Source: Neisseria zalophi (lineage in GTDB: Bacteria; Pseudomonadota; Gammaproteobacteria; Burkholderiales; Neisseriaceae). Taken from it: a stretch of DNA of 64,000 nt. This document shows positions 37,640 through 46,557 of the stretch, one piece after another; positions within the stretch are counted from its first letter, which is position 1, and each line of letters begins with the position of its first letter. The notes below the pieces were generated by a model. The model searched no databases, had not been told where the DNA came from, and was given only the letters and a program-made list of their open reading frames with translations. Location of the stretch: the NCBI RefSeq assembly GCF_008807015.1, contig NZ_CP031700.1:1178001-1242000 (forward strand), in the 5' to 3' direction. Position numbers and translations under genes: made by a program.

Positions 37640-38620
37640 TTATGCCAAACATACCAACTCTTGTTGCTGACGCTCAAAAGCCTGCAATACCGGTCGAACA
37701 TCATCTGCTTCTTTTAAAGTACGAACAGATTCGAATAATTCGCCAGCCTGCGGATATACTTTTTTCATCATACCCAACCATTGTTTCAAACGGGCAACGG
37801 GGTATTTATTATTGGCTTCTTTGGCCAGGCAGAGATCAAAAAACAAATTAATCCAGCCGGCAATTTCGGCAAAATTTGCTTCGCTAACCGCTTGGTTTTG
37901 TTCGAACTGTTTAATCTGTCTGGCTAAGTCCGGCCGCATCACGGCACCACGTCCCAGCATCACACTCTCACAACCGCTGACATTTTTAATATCGATATAA
38001 TCCTGCAAGGTAAAAACATCGCCGTTGGCGGTAACCGGAATCGTAACTGCTTCACGGATACGGCGTAGCCATTCCCAATGCGCAGGTGGTTCATAGCCTT
38101 CTACTTTGGTACGGGCATGAACGGTGAGCGCACATGCGCCACCATCCGCAATGGCGGCGGCACATTCTAAGGCAAGGGTTTTGTCTTCATAGCCCAAGCG
38201 CATTTTGCCGGTCAGTGGGATTTCGGCCGGCAGATTTTGGCGGAGAGTTCGGACAATATGGTAAATCAGTTCGGGCTCTTTCAAAAGAACGGCGCCACCT
38301 TTGTGTTTGTTGACTGTGGGGGCGGGGCAGCCGAAATTGAGATCGATCTTATCGGCACCGAAACGGATGGCTTCGAGGGCATTCACCGCCATATTGTCGG
38401 CATCGCTGCCTAAAAGCTGAACGGTACAGGGAATGCCGGCAAAGGTTCGGTTGCCGTTGGCGATTTCGGGTACATACTTCAGCCATGTTTGGCGGGAATG
38501 TACGGTATGGGTGATGCGTACAAATTCGCTGACGCATTCATCGAATCCGCCGATTCGGGTGAGCAAATCACGCATCACATCGTCTACCAAGCCCTGCATC
38601 GGCGCTAAAATGAGTTGCAT
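37640..38620 (-). CDS. dusC: tRNA-dihydrouridine synthase, DusC-like
   Basis: Dus enzymes reduce uridine in the tRNA D-loop using FMN and NADPH. The 326-residue protein starts MQLILAPMQGLVDDVMRDLL. It has VQLLGSDADNMA, the catalytic Cys in DLNFGCPAPTVNKHKGGAVL, GALTVHARTK-type VHARTKVEGY, TANGDVFTLQDY and VMLGRGAVMRPDLARQI. The MQGLVD start and HARTKVEGY fit the DusC (U16) subgroup better than DusA or DusB. Site specificity needs experiment. Confidence 0.9.
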   Translation of the reverse strand: MQLILAPMQGLVDDVMRDLLTRIGGFDECVSEFVRITHTVHSRQTWLKYVPEIANGNRTFAGIPCTVQLLGSDADNMAVNALEAIRFGADKIDLNFGCPAPTVNKHKGGAVLLKEPELIYHIVRTLRQNLPAEIPLTGKMRLGYEDKTLALECAAAIADGGACALTVHARTKVEGYEPPAHWEWLRRIREAVTIPVTANGDVFTLQDYIDIKNVSGCESVMLGRGAVMRPDLARQIKQFEQNQAVSEANFAEIAGWINLFFDLCLAKEANNKYPVARLKQWLGMMKKVYPQAGELFESVRTLKEADDVRPVLQAFERQQQELVCLA

Positions 38621-38856
38621 ATTATAGAAAGAGGCCGTCTGAAAAGAAGCGTATTTTATCGTTATTGCAGACTGATGCCGATTTATTTTTTAGATACCCG
38701 CACTTTTCAGATAAAAAAATAGTCAGATAACAAAACCTAAGTGATTTATTTATTATCATTTTATTCAATTTCTTAAATAAGTTTGAATAAAAATTTTTGA
38801 ATATTTTAAAATTTTTATAAGGTGCATAAAGTCCTTATTTTTTTGTAAAAAGCGTA

Positions 38857-38885
38857 TTGACAGCTTATTTTTTCAGATGTTTAAT
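38857..38885 (+). promoter_or_regulatory. Putative sigma-70 promoter of cydAB
   Basis: TTGACA at 38857-38862 and TTTAAT at 38880-38885 are 17 bases apart. No FNR- or ArcA-like site was recognised nearby. The wider 38621-38936 gap is AT-rich with one DUS at 38632-38643. Confidence 0.6.
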
Positions 38886-38936
38886 AACTAATACAATTTT
38901 AATTTTGAACTAATACAATAAAGAGGGCATGATTAA

Positions 38937-40298
38937 ATGGATGCTTTAATGCTGAGCCGTATTCAGTTTGCGGTTAATATTAGCTTTCATATTCTGTTTC
39001 CCGTTATCAGCATTGCTTTATCATGGTTTGTCGTGTATTTCCGTTATAAAACCGGAAAAACAAATCATGAGGGTTGGTTGGCGGCTTATCGTTTTTGGAC
39101 CAAAATTTTTGCGGTAACTTTTGCCATGGGCGTGGTGTCGGGTGTAACCATGAGTTTTCAATTTGGTACCAACTGGCCGGGCTTTATGGAAAGAGCCGGT
39201 AATGTAGCAGGGCCGCTTCTGGGCTATGAAGTGCTTACGGCATTTTTTTTAGAAGCCGGGTTTCTCGGCATTATGCTGTTCGGACGGGAACGTGTCAGCC
39301 AGCGTGTGCATATGGCTGCTTCTGTGATTGTGGCGATTGGCACGTCGATTTCGGCGTTTTGGATTTTGGCTTTGGATTCGTGGATGCAGACACCGCAGGG
39401 GCATTGGGTCGATTCTGAAGGCGTTATTCATGTAGCCAATTGGTTGCAAATCATCTTTAACCCTTCTTTCCCGTATCGTTTTGTCCATATGCTGCTGGCG
39501 TCGGCTTTAACGGTTTCGTTTTTGCTTGCCGGCCTTTCTGCTTGGCAAATTCTGAAAAATACCGCCCATTCGGCTACATCAAATGTGATGAAAAGTGGAT
39601 TAACAGTTGCGGTGATTGCGATTGTTTTGCAAATTTTTGTCGGCGATGCACACGGCCTAAATACGAAAGAATACCAGCCGGCTAAGTTGGCAGCCATCGA
39701 AGCGGTTTGGCATACTGAAAAAAATGTACCGCTGACTTTATTCGGTTGGCCGAACGAGAAAACACAAACTACGGATTACGGTGTGGAAGTGCCTTATTTG
39801 GGTTCGCTGATTTTGACCCATAGCTTAGACGGTGAAATTCAAGGCTTGAGCGAATTTGAGCATAAACCGCCTGTTGCGCCGGTATTTTTTGCATTTCGTA
39901 TTATGGTCGGCATAGGTGTATTGATGTTGTTGGTAAGTTGGTTCGGTTGGTATCGGTTGCGTAAAAGCCGTTGGCAGCCGCAACGCTTACCGCGCTGGTT
40001 GCTCTATACTTTTGCAGGTATGACTTTTTCCGGTTGGGTGGCGACTTTAGCCGGTTGGTATGTAACCGAAATCGGCCGCCAACCATTTTTGGTATACGGT
40101 ATTTTGCCGACGGCGGAAGCGGTTACTAAAGTGGTACCTTCCGGTGATGTCGGGCTAACATTGGTGATGTATTTGGTTCTTTATGCGGTGATGTTGCTTT
40201 CTTATTTAATGGTATTGAAATATATGGCGGAACATCCCGAACATGAAATCCATACAGGCCGTCTGAATACGGCAGACTTGAATGCGGAGGAACAATAA
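38937..40298 (+). CDS. cydA: Cytochrome bd ubiquinol oxidase subunit I
   Basis: The 453-residue inner-membrane protein has nine hydrophobic segments. Heme ligands are in FAVNISFHILFPV (His) and in FAMGVVSGVTMSFQFGTNWP; the quinol region has EIGRQPFLVYGILPTAEAV. The segment before it is short, so this is the short Q-loop type, which includes the CIO-type oxidases. It reduces oxygen to water with high affinity. A DUS lies in frame near the C-terminus (AGGCCGTCTGAAT). cydB starts at the next base. Confidence 0.95.
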   Translation: MDALMLSRIQFAVNISFHILFPVISIALSWFVVYFRYKTGKTNHEGWLAAYRFWTKIFAVTFAMGVVSGVTMSFQFGTNWPGFMERAGNVAGPLLGYEVLTAFFLEAGFLGIMLFGRERVSQRVHMAASVIVAIGTSISAFWILALDSWMQTPQGHWVDSEGVIHVANWLQIIFNPSFPYRFVHMLLASALTVSFLLAGLSAWQILKNTAHSATSNVMKSGLTVAVIAIVLQIFVGDAHGLNTKEYQPAKLAAIEAVWHTEKNVPLTLFGWPNEKTQTTDYGVEVPYLGSLILTHSLDGEIQGLSEFEHKPPVAPVFFAFRIMVGIGVLMLLVSWFGWYRLRKSRWQPQRLPRWLLYTFAGMTFSGWVATLAGWYVTEIGRQPFLVYGILPTAEAVTKVVPSGDVGLTLVMYLVLYAVMLLSYLMVLKYMAEHPEHEIHTGRLNTADLNAEEQ

Positions 40299-41294
40299 AT
40301 GGATTGGAATTACTGGCTGCCTTTGGTCTTCCTCGGCCTACTCGGTTTTGTGATGACGGTTTATGTTGTGCTGGATGGATTTGATTTGGGCGTGGGTATG
40401 TTGATGCCGCGTGCTGCTGCTGATGAGCAAAATGTGATGGTCGGTTCTATCGGGCCGTTTTGGGATGCCAATGAAACTTGGTTGGTATTGGGGGCAGGGG
40501 TGTTGTTTATTGCCTTCCCCAAAGCCAATACGATTGTATTGGGGAATCTGTATCTGCCTGCAACTTTTATGTTGTTTGCACTGATTGTACGCGGTGCGGC
40601 ATTTGATTTTCGTGTTAAGGCTGATGATAACCATAAGCCCTTGTGGAATATCGGCTTTATGCTGGGTTCGGCAGCAATGGCACTGACTCAGGGCTGGATG
40701 TTGGGGCGCTATGTGACTGCATTCGGCACAAGCATTACCGATTATTTGTTTGCGCTCGGTATTATGGCAACCGTTCCGGCTGTTTATGTGTTGCTGGCAG
40801 CCTGTTGGTTGATTGCCAAAACCGAAGGTTCTTTACAGAAAAAAGCACGCCATTGGGCTAATCAGGCTTGGTGGCCGGTTGTCGGCTGTTTATTGTTGAT
40901 TTCTTTGGCAACACCTTATATCAGCAACAATATTTTTCAACGTTGGTTCACTTGGCCTAATCTGCTTTGGTTGGCACCGATTCCTTTGTTCAGTGTTTTC
41001 TGTTTATTGCGTGCAAAATTATTGTTGCATAATGAAGAGATTTTAGACCGTCGTTTTTGGCAGCCGTTTGTGTTGGTGATTACTGCTTTGGTTTTGTGTG
41101 CGATTGGTCTTGGTATTAGTGTTTTCCCTTATGCTGTAATTGGTAAATTGACAGTTTGGGAAGCGGCAGCCAGCACACCGACTTTGGTGGTAACGCTTAT
41201 CGGCGTGTGTATTACCGTGCCGTTTATTATCGGATACAGTATTTTTGCCTATTGGGCATTTAGAGGTAAAGCAAGTCATCTAACTTACGGTTGA
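40299..41294 (+). CDS. cydB: Cytochrome bd ubiquinol oxidase subunit II
   Basis: The 331-residue membrane partner of CydA starts MDWNYWLPLVFLGLLGFVMT. It has VVLDGFDLGVGMLMP, GPFWDANETWLVLGAGVLFI and PATFMLFALIVRGAAFDFRV, the typical CydB signatures, and eight or so membrane segments. No cydX or cydCD gene is adjacent. A terminator follows at 41351. Confidence 0.96.
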   Translation: MDWNYWLPLVFLGLLGFVMTVYVVLDGFDLGVGMLMPRAAADEQNVMVGSIGPFWDANETWLVLGAGVLFIAFPKANTIVLGNLYLPATFMLFALIVRGAAFDFRVKADDNHKPLWNIGFMLGSAAMALTQGWMLGRYVTAFGTSITDYLFALGIMATVPAVYVLLAACWLIAKTEGSLQKKARHWANQAWWPVVGCLLLISLATPYISNNIFQRWFTWPNLLWLAPIPLFSVFCLLRAKLLLHNEEILDRRFWQPFVLVITALVLCAIGLGISVFPYAVIGKLTVWEAAASTPTLVVTLIGVCITVPFIIGYSIFAYWAFRGKASHLTYG

Positions 41295-41350
41295 TGTTTG
41301 ATTGGCGATAGGCTGGTTGAATGATTGTTTCAGATGGTTTTGAGTAGCAT

Positions 41351-41388
41351 AAAAAGTCGGATTCTGATGGTTAAGAATCCGGCTTTTT
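41351..41388 (+). terminator. Rho-independent terminator after cydAB
   Basis: AAAAAGTCGGATTCT and AGAATCCGGCTTTTT form a stem with one mismatch. Confidence 0.85.
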
Positions 41389-41650
41389 AGTATAGTAAAG
41401 GTAGGTTTTAAGCAGATATTTAGGGCTGCCTGTTTTTTATCATTATTTGATCAATTTATTATACTGACTAAATTTATAGGTTATTAAATATTTAATAAAG
41501 ACAGTTTAAAATTACTTAGATTTTATTTTCAGTCTATTGTATATTAACAGTATTAATTATTTCTTATAAAAATACGAGTATACAAAAAAGGGTTAATGTC
41601 TTATCTCATTATTATTTTCTTTATATGTAATTTTTAATGAGGAATCAATA
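41389..41650. other. AT-rich region upstream of the RTX gene
   Basis: Low-GC region with no gene and no DUS. GAGGAATCAATAATG gives the RTX ribosome-binding site at its end. Confidence 0.5.
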
Positions 41651-43732
41651 ATGGATACTAAGCAACAAAACGGGTTGGCGCGTGAAAATGTTCATTCTGG
41701 TGCTTCTGTGTTGGGTAACAGTATTACCGTTGAACCTAAGATTATTGATGGTGGTAGTGGAAATAATGATTTTTACAATACCGCCCATTCATCAGACCGT
41801 GTTGTTGAACGTGAAAACGGCAGTATCAATACGGTGATTGCAGCTACAAGCTCTACACTTTCGCAAAATGTATTAACCGATAGTGGAAATGGAAATAATA
41901 CAAGCAATGATTCAAATAATACCCTAATCGGAAATGACGACCGTAATCGCTTGTTTGGAAAGGGAGGAGACGATACGCTTTATGGCAATGGCGGTAATGA
42001 CTTTTTAGACGGTGGTAGTGGTAAAGATACAATGTTTGGCGGCAGGGGTAATGATATTTTTATTGTCGATAATGTAGATGATAAGGTAATTGAGTTCAAA
42101 AATCAGGGTGTAGATACGGTTTTGAGCAGTATTGATTATACATTGCCACAATATGTTGAAAATCTAACTTTAACAGGAAACCAAGCCTTAAAAGGTGAGG
42201 GCAATGATGATGATAATAGATTGATTGGTAATGGTAATAATAACCAGCTCATGGGATGGAAAGGCAACGATATCATTTATGGGCTGGGTGGTCATGATAC
42301 GATCTATGGTGGAGATGGAGCAGACCGGCTTTTCGGTGGCGTAGGCAATGATACTTTGATTGGCGGCAAAGATATTCATCCGCTTAAAAATATTTATGGC
42401 GATCCTTATTGGGGCGATGTTAATGATAGCGATGACTATTTAGACGGCGGTGTTGGGAATGATGTTTTGATGGGTGGTAAAGGCGATGATACGTATTTTT
42501 TTGCTAAAGGATACGGCCACGATACTATTATTGACTACCGCATTCCGGGCATAGAAACCTTATCTGATCCTGAAGGAAATAATACTGTCCGCTTTGGTTC
42601 GGGTATACGCCCCGAAGATTTAGATATTAGTGTAGATGTTTTATCCGGCGGGTTGATTAGCGATACTTGGAAAGTCAATATTAAGGGTACGGATGATATG
42701 TTGTTTATACGTAATCAGAGTGCCGATATAAACCCTGCTATTATGAATTTTGAATTTGATTCCAAAACACTGCAAGCATGGACGTTGGCAGAGTCTGTGG
42801 GCATCCGTGGCAATATTCGAGACATTACTATTGATAAAGATCAGGCATATCGTATGAATATTGATGATTTTTCTATCGGTAGTGATAATAGTGCGCCTGA
42901 ATTTATTTATAAAATTGAAAAAATAACGGGTGGACGTTTAGCATATATGTCGGTGGATGGGCAGGTAAATGAATGGGTGGAGTCGGATACTTTCAGTTAT
43001 TTTGATGGTGGAAATCTGATTTTTGTACCCGATAATAATGCAGCGGATGCGGCTATACAATTTAGGTTTGTGGCTTCAGATTCCGTATCAAAAAATGATG
43101 ATGCTTACCATACTATTCATTTTACATTAAAAGACCTTCCTGATAGTGGTGAAAAAATATTGTTTGGTGATGCAGGCGATAACTCTATTATCGGGGGCAA
43201 TAGTAACGATAAGCTTTATGGTTTGGATGGCAACGATATCTTAGACGGTAAAGCAGGCAACGATGTGCTATATGGCGGGGCTGGTGATGATACTTACCTG
43301 TTTGGCCAAGGCTACGGCACAGATACTATTATTGATACGGAAGGCAGTAATAGCGTACGATTTGCGAAAGGCATTTCTTGGGCAGATCTAACACTTTCTG
43401 ATAATTATCAGGGTGGAACGCTGACCGGTGGTTCTGCTTGGCAGATTGGTTTCAAAGATACTCAGGATTCTTTAATTATTGAAAATCAAAGTGACAGTAA
43501 AAATACGTCGATAACTTCTTTTATTTTTGATAATGAAATTCTGACACACAATATGTTGCTAGAGAAAATCAATAGCGGCATTACTGAGAATACGCTTAAC
43601 TATGCAGATAATGCCGAGCCGGTACAAACGGCAGTTCAGACACCGGTAGAGGGCAGTTACAGCTATACTGACGATTCATCAAGCATGGCAATGCCCAGAG
43701 CAGATGATTATTCGGCTGCCCCACTTATTTAA
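41651..43732 (+). CDS. RTX (hemolysin-type calcium-binding) repeat protein
   Basis: The 693-residue acidic protein has no N-terminal signal peptide, as expected for type I secretion. Clusters of GGxGxDxxx nonapeptides lie at about residues 100-140 (LFGKGGDDTLYGNGGNDFLD), 200-235 (GWKGNDIIYGLGGHDTIYGG), 260-285 and 515-545. Two HCBP-related segments (YFFAKGYGHDTIIDY, YLFGQGYGTDTIIDT) follow repeat blocks, and a cadherin-like region lies at about 400-500. The repeats bind calcium and fold outside the cell. No lipase, protease or toxin domain is recognised, and no type I secretion gene is adjacent. AT-rich flanks suggest acquisition. Confidence 0.85.
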   Translation: MDTKQQNGLARENVHSGASVLGNSITVEPKIIDGGSGNNDFYNTAHSSDRVVERENGSINTVIAATSSTLSQNVLTDSGNGNNTSNDSNNTLIGNDDRNRLFGKGGDDTLYGNGGNDFLDGGSGKDTMFGGRGNDIFIVDNVDDKVIEFKNQGVDTVLSSIDYTLPQYVENLTLTGNQALKGEGNDDDNRLIGNGNNNQLMGWKGNDIIYGLGGHDTIYGGDGADRLFGGVGNDTLIGGKDIHPLKNIYGDPYWGDVNDSDDYLDGGVGNDVLMGGKGDDTYFFAKGYGHDTIIDYRIPGIETLSDPEGNNTVRFGSGIRPEDLDISVDVLSGGLISDTWKVNIKGTDDMLFIRNQSADINPAIMNFEFDSKTLQAWTLAESVGIRGNIRDITIDKDQAYRMNIDDFSIGSDNSAPEFIYKIEKITGGRLAYMSVDGQVNEWVESDTFSYFDGGNLIFVPDNNAADAAIQFRFVASDSVSKNDDAYHTIHFTLKDLPDSGEKILFGDAGDNSIIGGNSNDKLYGLDGNDILDGKAGNDVLYGGAGDDTYLFGQGYGTDTIIDTEGSNSVRFAKGISWADLTLSDNYQGGTLTGGSAWQIGFKDTQDSLIIENQSDSKNTSITSFIFDNEILTHNMLLEKINSGITENTLNYADNAEPVQTAVQTPVEGSYSYTDDSSSMAMPRADDYSAAPLI

Positions 43733-43801
43733 AAAGTCATTTTAGGCTTGATGAATTATGATTATTTTTAGTTTTTTTATATAGTTTAAGCTGAAATGTT
43801 T

Positions 43802-43838
43802 GCCCCCTAAATATCTTTTAGATATCTAGGGGGCTTTT
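43802..43838 (+). terminator. Rho-independent terminator after the RTX gene
   Basis: GCCCCCTAAATATCT and AGATATCTAGGGGGC pair with one mismatch, then TTTTGC. Confidence 0.85.
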
Positions 43839-44221
43839 GCAATGAGGGGGTAATTAGTTTGTGTTAGATTGTATGATAGCTATCAAATTATATTTTCAGA
43901 TGATCCTAAATCAAAGAGCCAGAAAAAGTTAGTATATACAACCACTTTATATATGGATTCATTTTATGATTGTTTATATGGATATAAAATTTTAAATAAA
44001 ATATATATGATTTCAAATTATTTATTTAAAACAAAATATTATTAATTTTTTATAAAATATCAATATTGATTTTTATAGGCATATTTTGTATAGAAAATAT
44101 TCATTAATCCTAAAAAAATGAAGGTGATAGCATCAAAACAGGAGTTTGTATATTTGATTAAACAGGCTACAATAAAAACAGCTGTTTCATAACAGTCAGA
44201 CCTATAAAGGAGAACTTGATA
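43839..44221. other. AT-rich region upstream of the sulfatase
   Basis: Very low GC, no DUS and no gene seen. It ends with AAAGGAGAACTTGATA, the sulfatase ribosome-binding region. Confidence 0.5.
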
Positions 44222-45961
44222 ATGAAAATAAAGAAAATAATATGGGCTTTGTTTGTGCCCGCTATGCTTTCGGCGTGTTCGACGACTGATACTCAAAAGC
44301 GGGCAGAGTCTCCGAATATATTGGTTATTGTGGCCGATGATTTAGGCTTTTCCGATACCCAACCATTCGGTAGTGAAATCCCAACTCCCAATATTAACCA
44401 ATTGGCCGAAGACGGTGCCGTATTGAGTAATTTCTATACCGGCCCGACCTGTTCGGTTACCCGATCTATGCTATTGACCGGCAACGACAACCATCAGGCA
44501 GGCTTGGGAACGATGTCGGTTTATACGCAGCCCGAGCAAAAAGGCAAAGTCGGTTATGAGGGCTATTTGAACAGCCATGTGATGACTATTGCCGAAGTAT
44601 TGAAAGATAAAGGTTATGCTTCGTTTGTCACCGGTAAATGGCATTTGGGCGCAAACGAAAACAGTAATCCGAAAGCGCGTGGTTTCGACCGTTCGTTTAC
44701 CCTGATGCCGGGTGGCGCGGGGCATTTTGATGGTAGCCACTTATTGCCGGGGAAATATCGCAGCTTCTTCTTTGAAGATGGTAAAGAAACCAAATGGCCG
44801 GCAAATTCCGCTTTTTCCAGCGATTTTTATACCGATACCTTCATTTCTTATTTAAAAAACGACCGTAAAAAAGGCCAGCCTTTCTTTGGCTATCTTGCAT
44901 TTACTGCACCGCACTGGCCGTTACAGGCGCCGGACGAATATTTGGAAAAATACCGCGGTCATTATCAAGACGGTTATGAACCCGTACGCAAGCAGCGTTT
45001 GGCGCGCATGATTGAAAAAGGCATTATGCCTGCCGGCACAGAACCGAATAATCCGTTGGTAGGCGTATTTGACGGTTGGGATAAGCTGACGCCGCAGCAA
45101 AAACAAGAACAAACCAAAGCCATGCAGATTTATGCGGCAATGATTGATAATCTCGATCACAATATCGGCAAAGTGATTCAATACTTGAAAGACACCGGTG
45201 AATTAGACAATACCCTGATTCTGTTTATGTCGGATAACGGTGCCGAAGCTTCTACCCCCGAATCTTTAGGTACCACCGAAGACAAAAACGGTATTCGCGA
45301 ATGGGTAGATGCCGAGCATGATAACAGCTTGGAAAATATGGGTAGAAAAGGTTCGTATGTCACCTTAGGGCCGCAATGGGCACAGGTTGCTTCCACACCG
45401 TTGCCTTATTTCAAAAGCTTGTTGTCCGAAGGCGGTATTCATACACCGGCGATTATCCGCTACCCTTCTAAAATCAAAGCAGGTCAGATTCAACGTGACA
45501 TGATACACGTGATTGATTTTATGCCGACCGTGTTGGAACTGACAGGCACCCAACGTCCTACCTCTTATAAAGGTACGCCGCTGCTGCCGCTGGAAGGCCG
45601 CTCTATCCTGCCTTTGTTTAACGGTCAAAAACTACCTGAACGTTCGATTGGCTGGGAATTTAATACCCGCCGCGCACTCTATCAAGGCGATTGGGCTGCA
45701 TTGCATCAAACCCCGCCATACGGAACAGGATCATGGGAGTTGTATAACCATAAAACCGACCCTGCTCACCGCAATAACCTTGCCGCCCGCTATCCGCAAC
45801 AGACACAGGCATTAGCGGCAGAATGGGATCGTTATGCCCGCCGTGTCGGCGTGGTTGAAGCCCCGGTGCGATACCGTTACGGCCAAATGAGCTGCTTCTA
45901 TACACAATGTATTCAGTCTGAAGCATTGAAAAAGCTTACTGAGCGAGCAGCCAATAAGTAA
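44222..45961 (+). CDS. Lipoprotein sulfatase (type I, arylsulfatase-like)
   Basis: The 579-residue protein has the lipobox PAMLSAC (Cys19), so it is exported and lipid-anchored. Sulfatase signatures are LVIVADDLGFSDTQPFG (metal Asp pair), the modification site TCSVTRSMLLTG at residues 76-87 (Cys77), SFVTGKWHLGANE, FTAPHWPLQAPDEYL and LFMSDNGAEAS. Cys77 should become formylglycine, although the usual C-x-P/A-x-R has Val at the third place. It should hydrolyse a sulfate ester; substrate unknown. The C-terminal tail has CFYTQC. A TTG two codons upstream is a weaker start. The locus also codes for a tail-only paralogue and an FGE. Confidence 0.92.
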   Translation: MKIKKIIWALFVPAMLSACSTTDTQKRAESPNILVIVADDLGFSDTQPFGSEIPTPNINQLAEDGAVLSNFYTGPTCSVTRSMLLTGNDNHQAGLGTMSVYTQPEQKGKVGYEGYLNSHVMTIAEVLKDKGYASFVTGKWHLGANENSNPKARGFDRSFTLMPGGAGHFDGSHLLPGKYRSFFFEDGKETKWPANSAFSSDFYTDTFISYLKNDRKKGQPFFGYLAFTAPHWPLQAPDEYLEKYRGHYQDGYEPVRKQRLARMIEKGIMPAGTEPNNPLVGVFDGWDKLTPQQKQEQTKAMQIYAAMIDNLDHNIGKVIQYLKDTGELDNTLILFMSDNGAEASTPESLGTTEDKNGIREWVDAEHDNSLENMGRKGSYVTLGPQWAQVASTPLPYFKSLLSEGGIHTPAIIRYPSKIKAGQIQRDMIHVIDFMPTVLELTGTQRPTSYKGTPLLPLEGRSILPLFNGQKLPERSIGWEFNTRRALYQGDWAALHQTPPYGTGSWELYNHKTDPAHRNNLAARYPQQTQALAAEWDRYARRVGVVEAPVRYRYGQMSCFYTQCIQSEALKKLTERAANK

Positions 45962-45970
45962 AGGGATCAA

Positions 45971-45999
45971 AGGCCGTCTGAACGGTTTTCAGACGGCCT
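45971..45999 (+). terminator. DUS-type hairpin terminator after the sulfatase
   Basis: AGGCCGTCTGAA-CGGTT-TTCAGACGGCCT, perfect 12-bp stem. Confidence 0.8.
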
Positions 46000-46037
46000 C
46001 AATAAGGATATTAATCAAAGGAGCAATAGCACAAGAA

Positions 46038-46454
46038 ATGAGCAACAAAATGAAGCTGAAAAAAATTATTATGGTATTGTCTATACCCGTTATGCTTTCC
46101 GCCTGTTCGGCTATTGATAGCCAAGATAGCTCTAAAGGCAACCGATTGAAACCGCTTGAAGGCCGTTCATTTTCGCCTGTATTTGCAGATAGTAAACGTA
46201 CTTTCGACAGGGCACCCAACAGCCGCTATTCACTTAATCAAGGTAATTGGGCAAGGGAGCAGCAAACCCATCCGCAGAGAATAAGTTCATGGGGACGACA
46301 TACTGATCCGTCACGTCGCAACAATCTTGAAGACCGTGTCAATATTTTTGAAGCGCCGAAACGCTATAAATACGACCAAATGAATTGTTTTCACAGCGAC
46401 TGTATTCAGCCTGAGTTCCTAAAAAAACTCCATAGGCAAGTTTCAGGTAATTAG
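46038..46454 (+). CDS. Small lipoprotein made of sulfatase signal peptide plus C-terminal tail (no catalytic core)
   Basis: The 138-residue lipoprotein starts MSNKMKLKKIIMVLSIPVML with lipobox VMLSAC. This segment parallels the sulfatase signal peptide. From about residue 38 it follows the last ~120 residues of the sulfatase: KPLEGRS, YSLNQGNWA, GRHTDPSRRNNL, EAPKRYKYDQMNCFHSDCIQ and EFLKKL match PLEGRS, RALYQGDWA, HKTDPAHRNNL, EAPVRYRYGQMSCFYTQCIQ and EALKKL. Sulfatase residues ~27-455, the whole catalytic domain, are absent. The frame has no stop or shift. AAAGGAG lies 14 bases before the ATG at 46038. Function is unknown; it may bind the same partner as the tail. Confidence 0.78.
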   Translation: MSNKMKLKKIIMVLSIPVMLSACSAIDSQDSSKGNRLKPLEGRSFSPVFADSKRTFDRAPNSRYSLNQGNWAREQQTHPQRISSWGRHTDPSRRNNLEDRVNIFEAPKRYKYDQMNCFHSDCIQPEFLKKLHRQVSGN

Positions 46455-46557
46455 TAATAAATCATAATAAAGACGGCTTGAATGATTTCAGACGGCCTAT
46501 CAATTGCTATTTCGGTGATTACATATCCTTTCATCATATCTACAAAGGAAACCGCCA

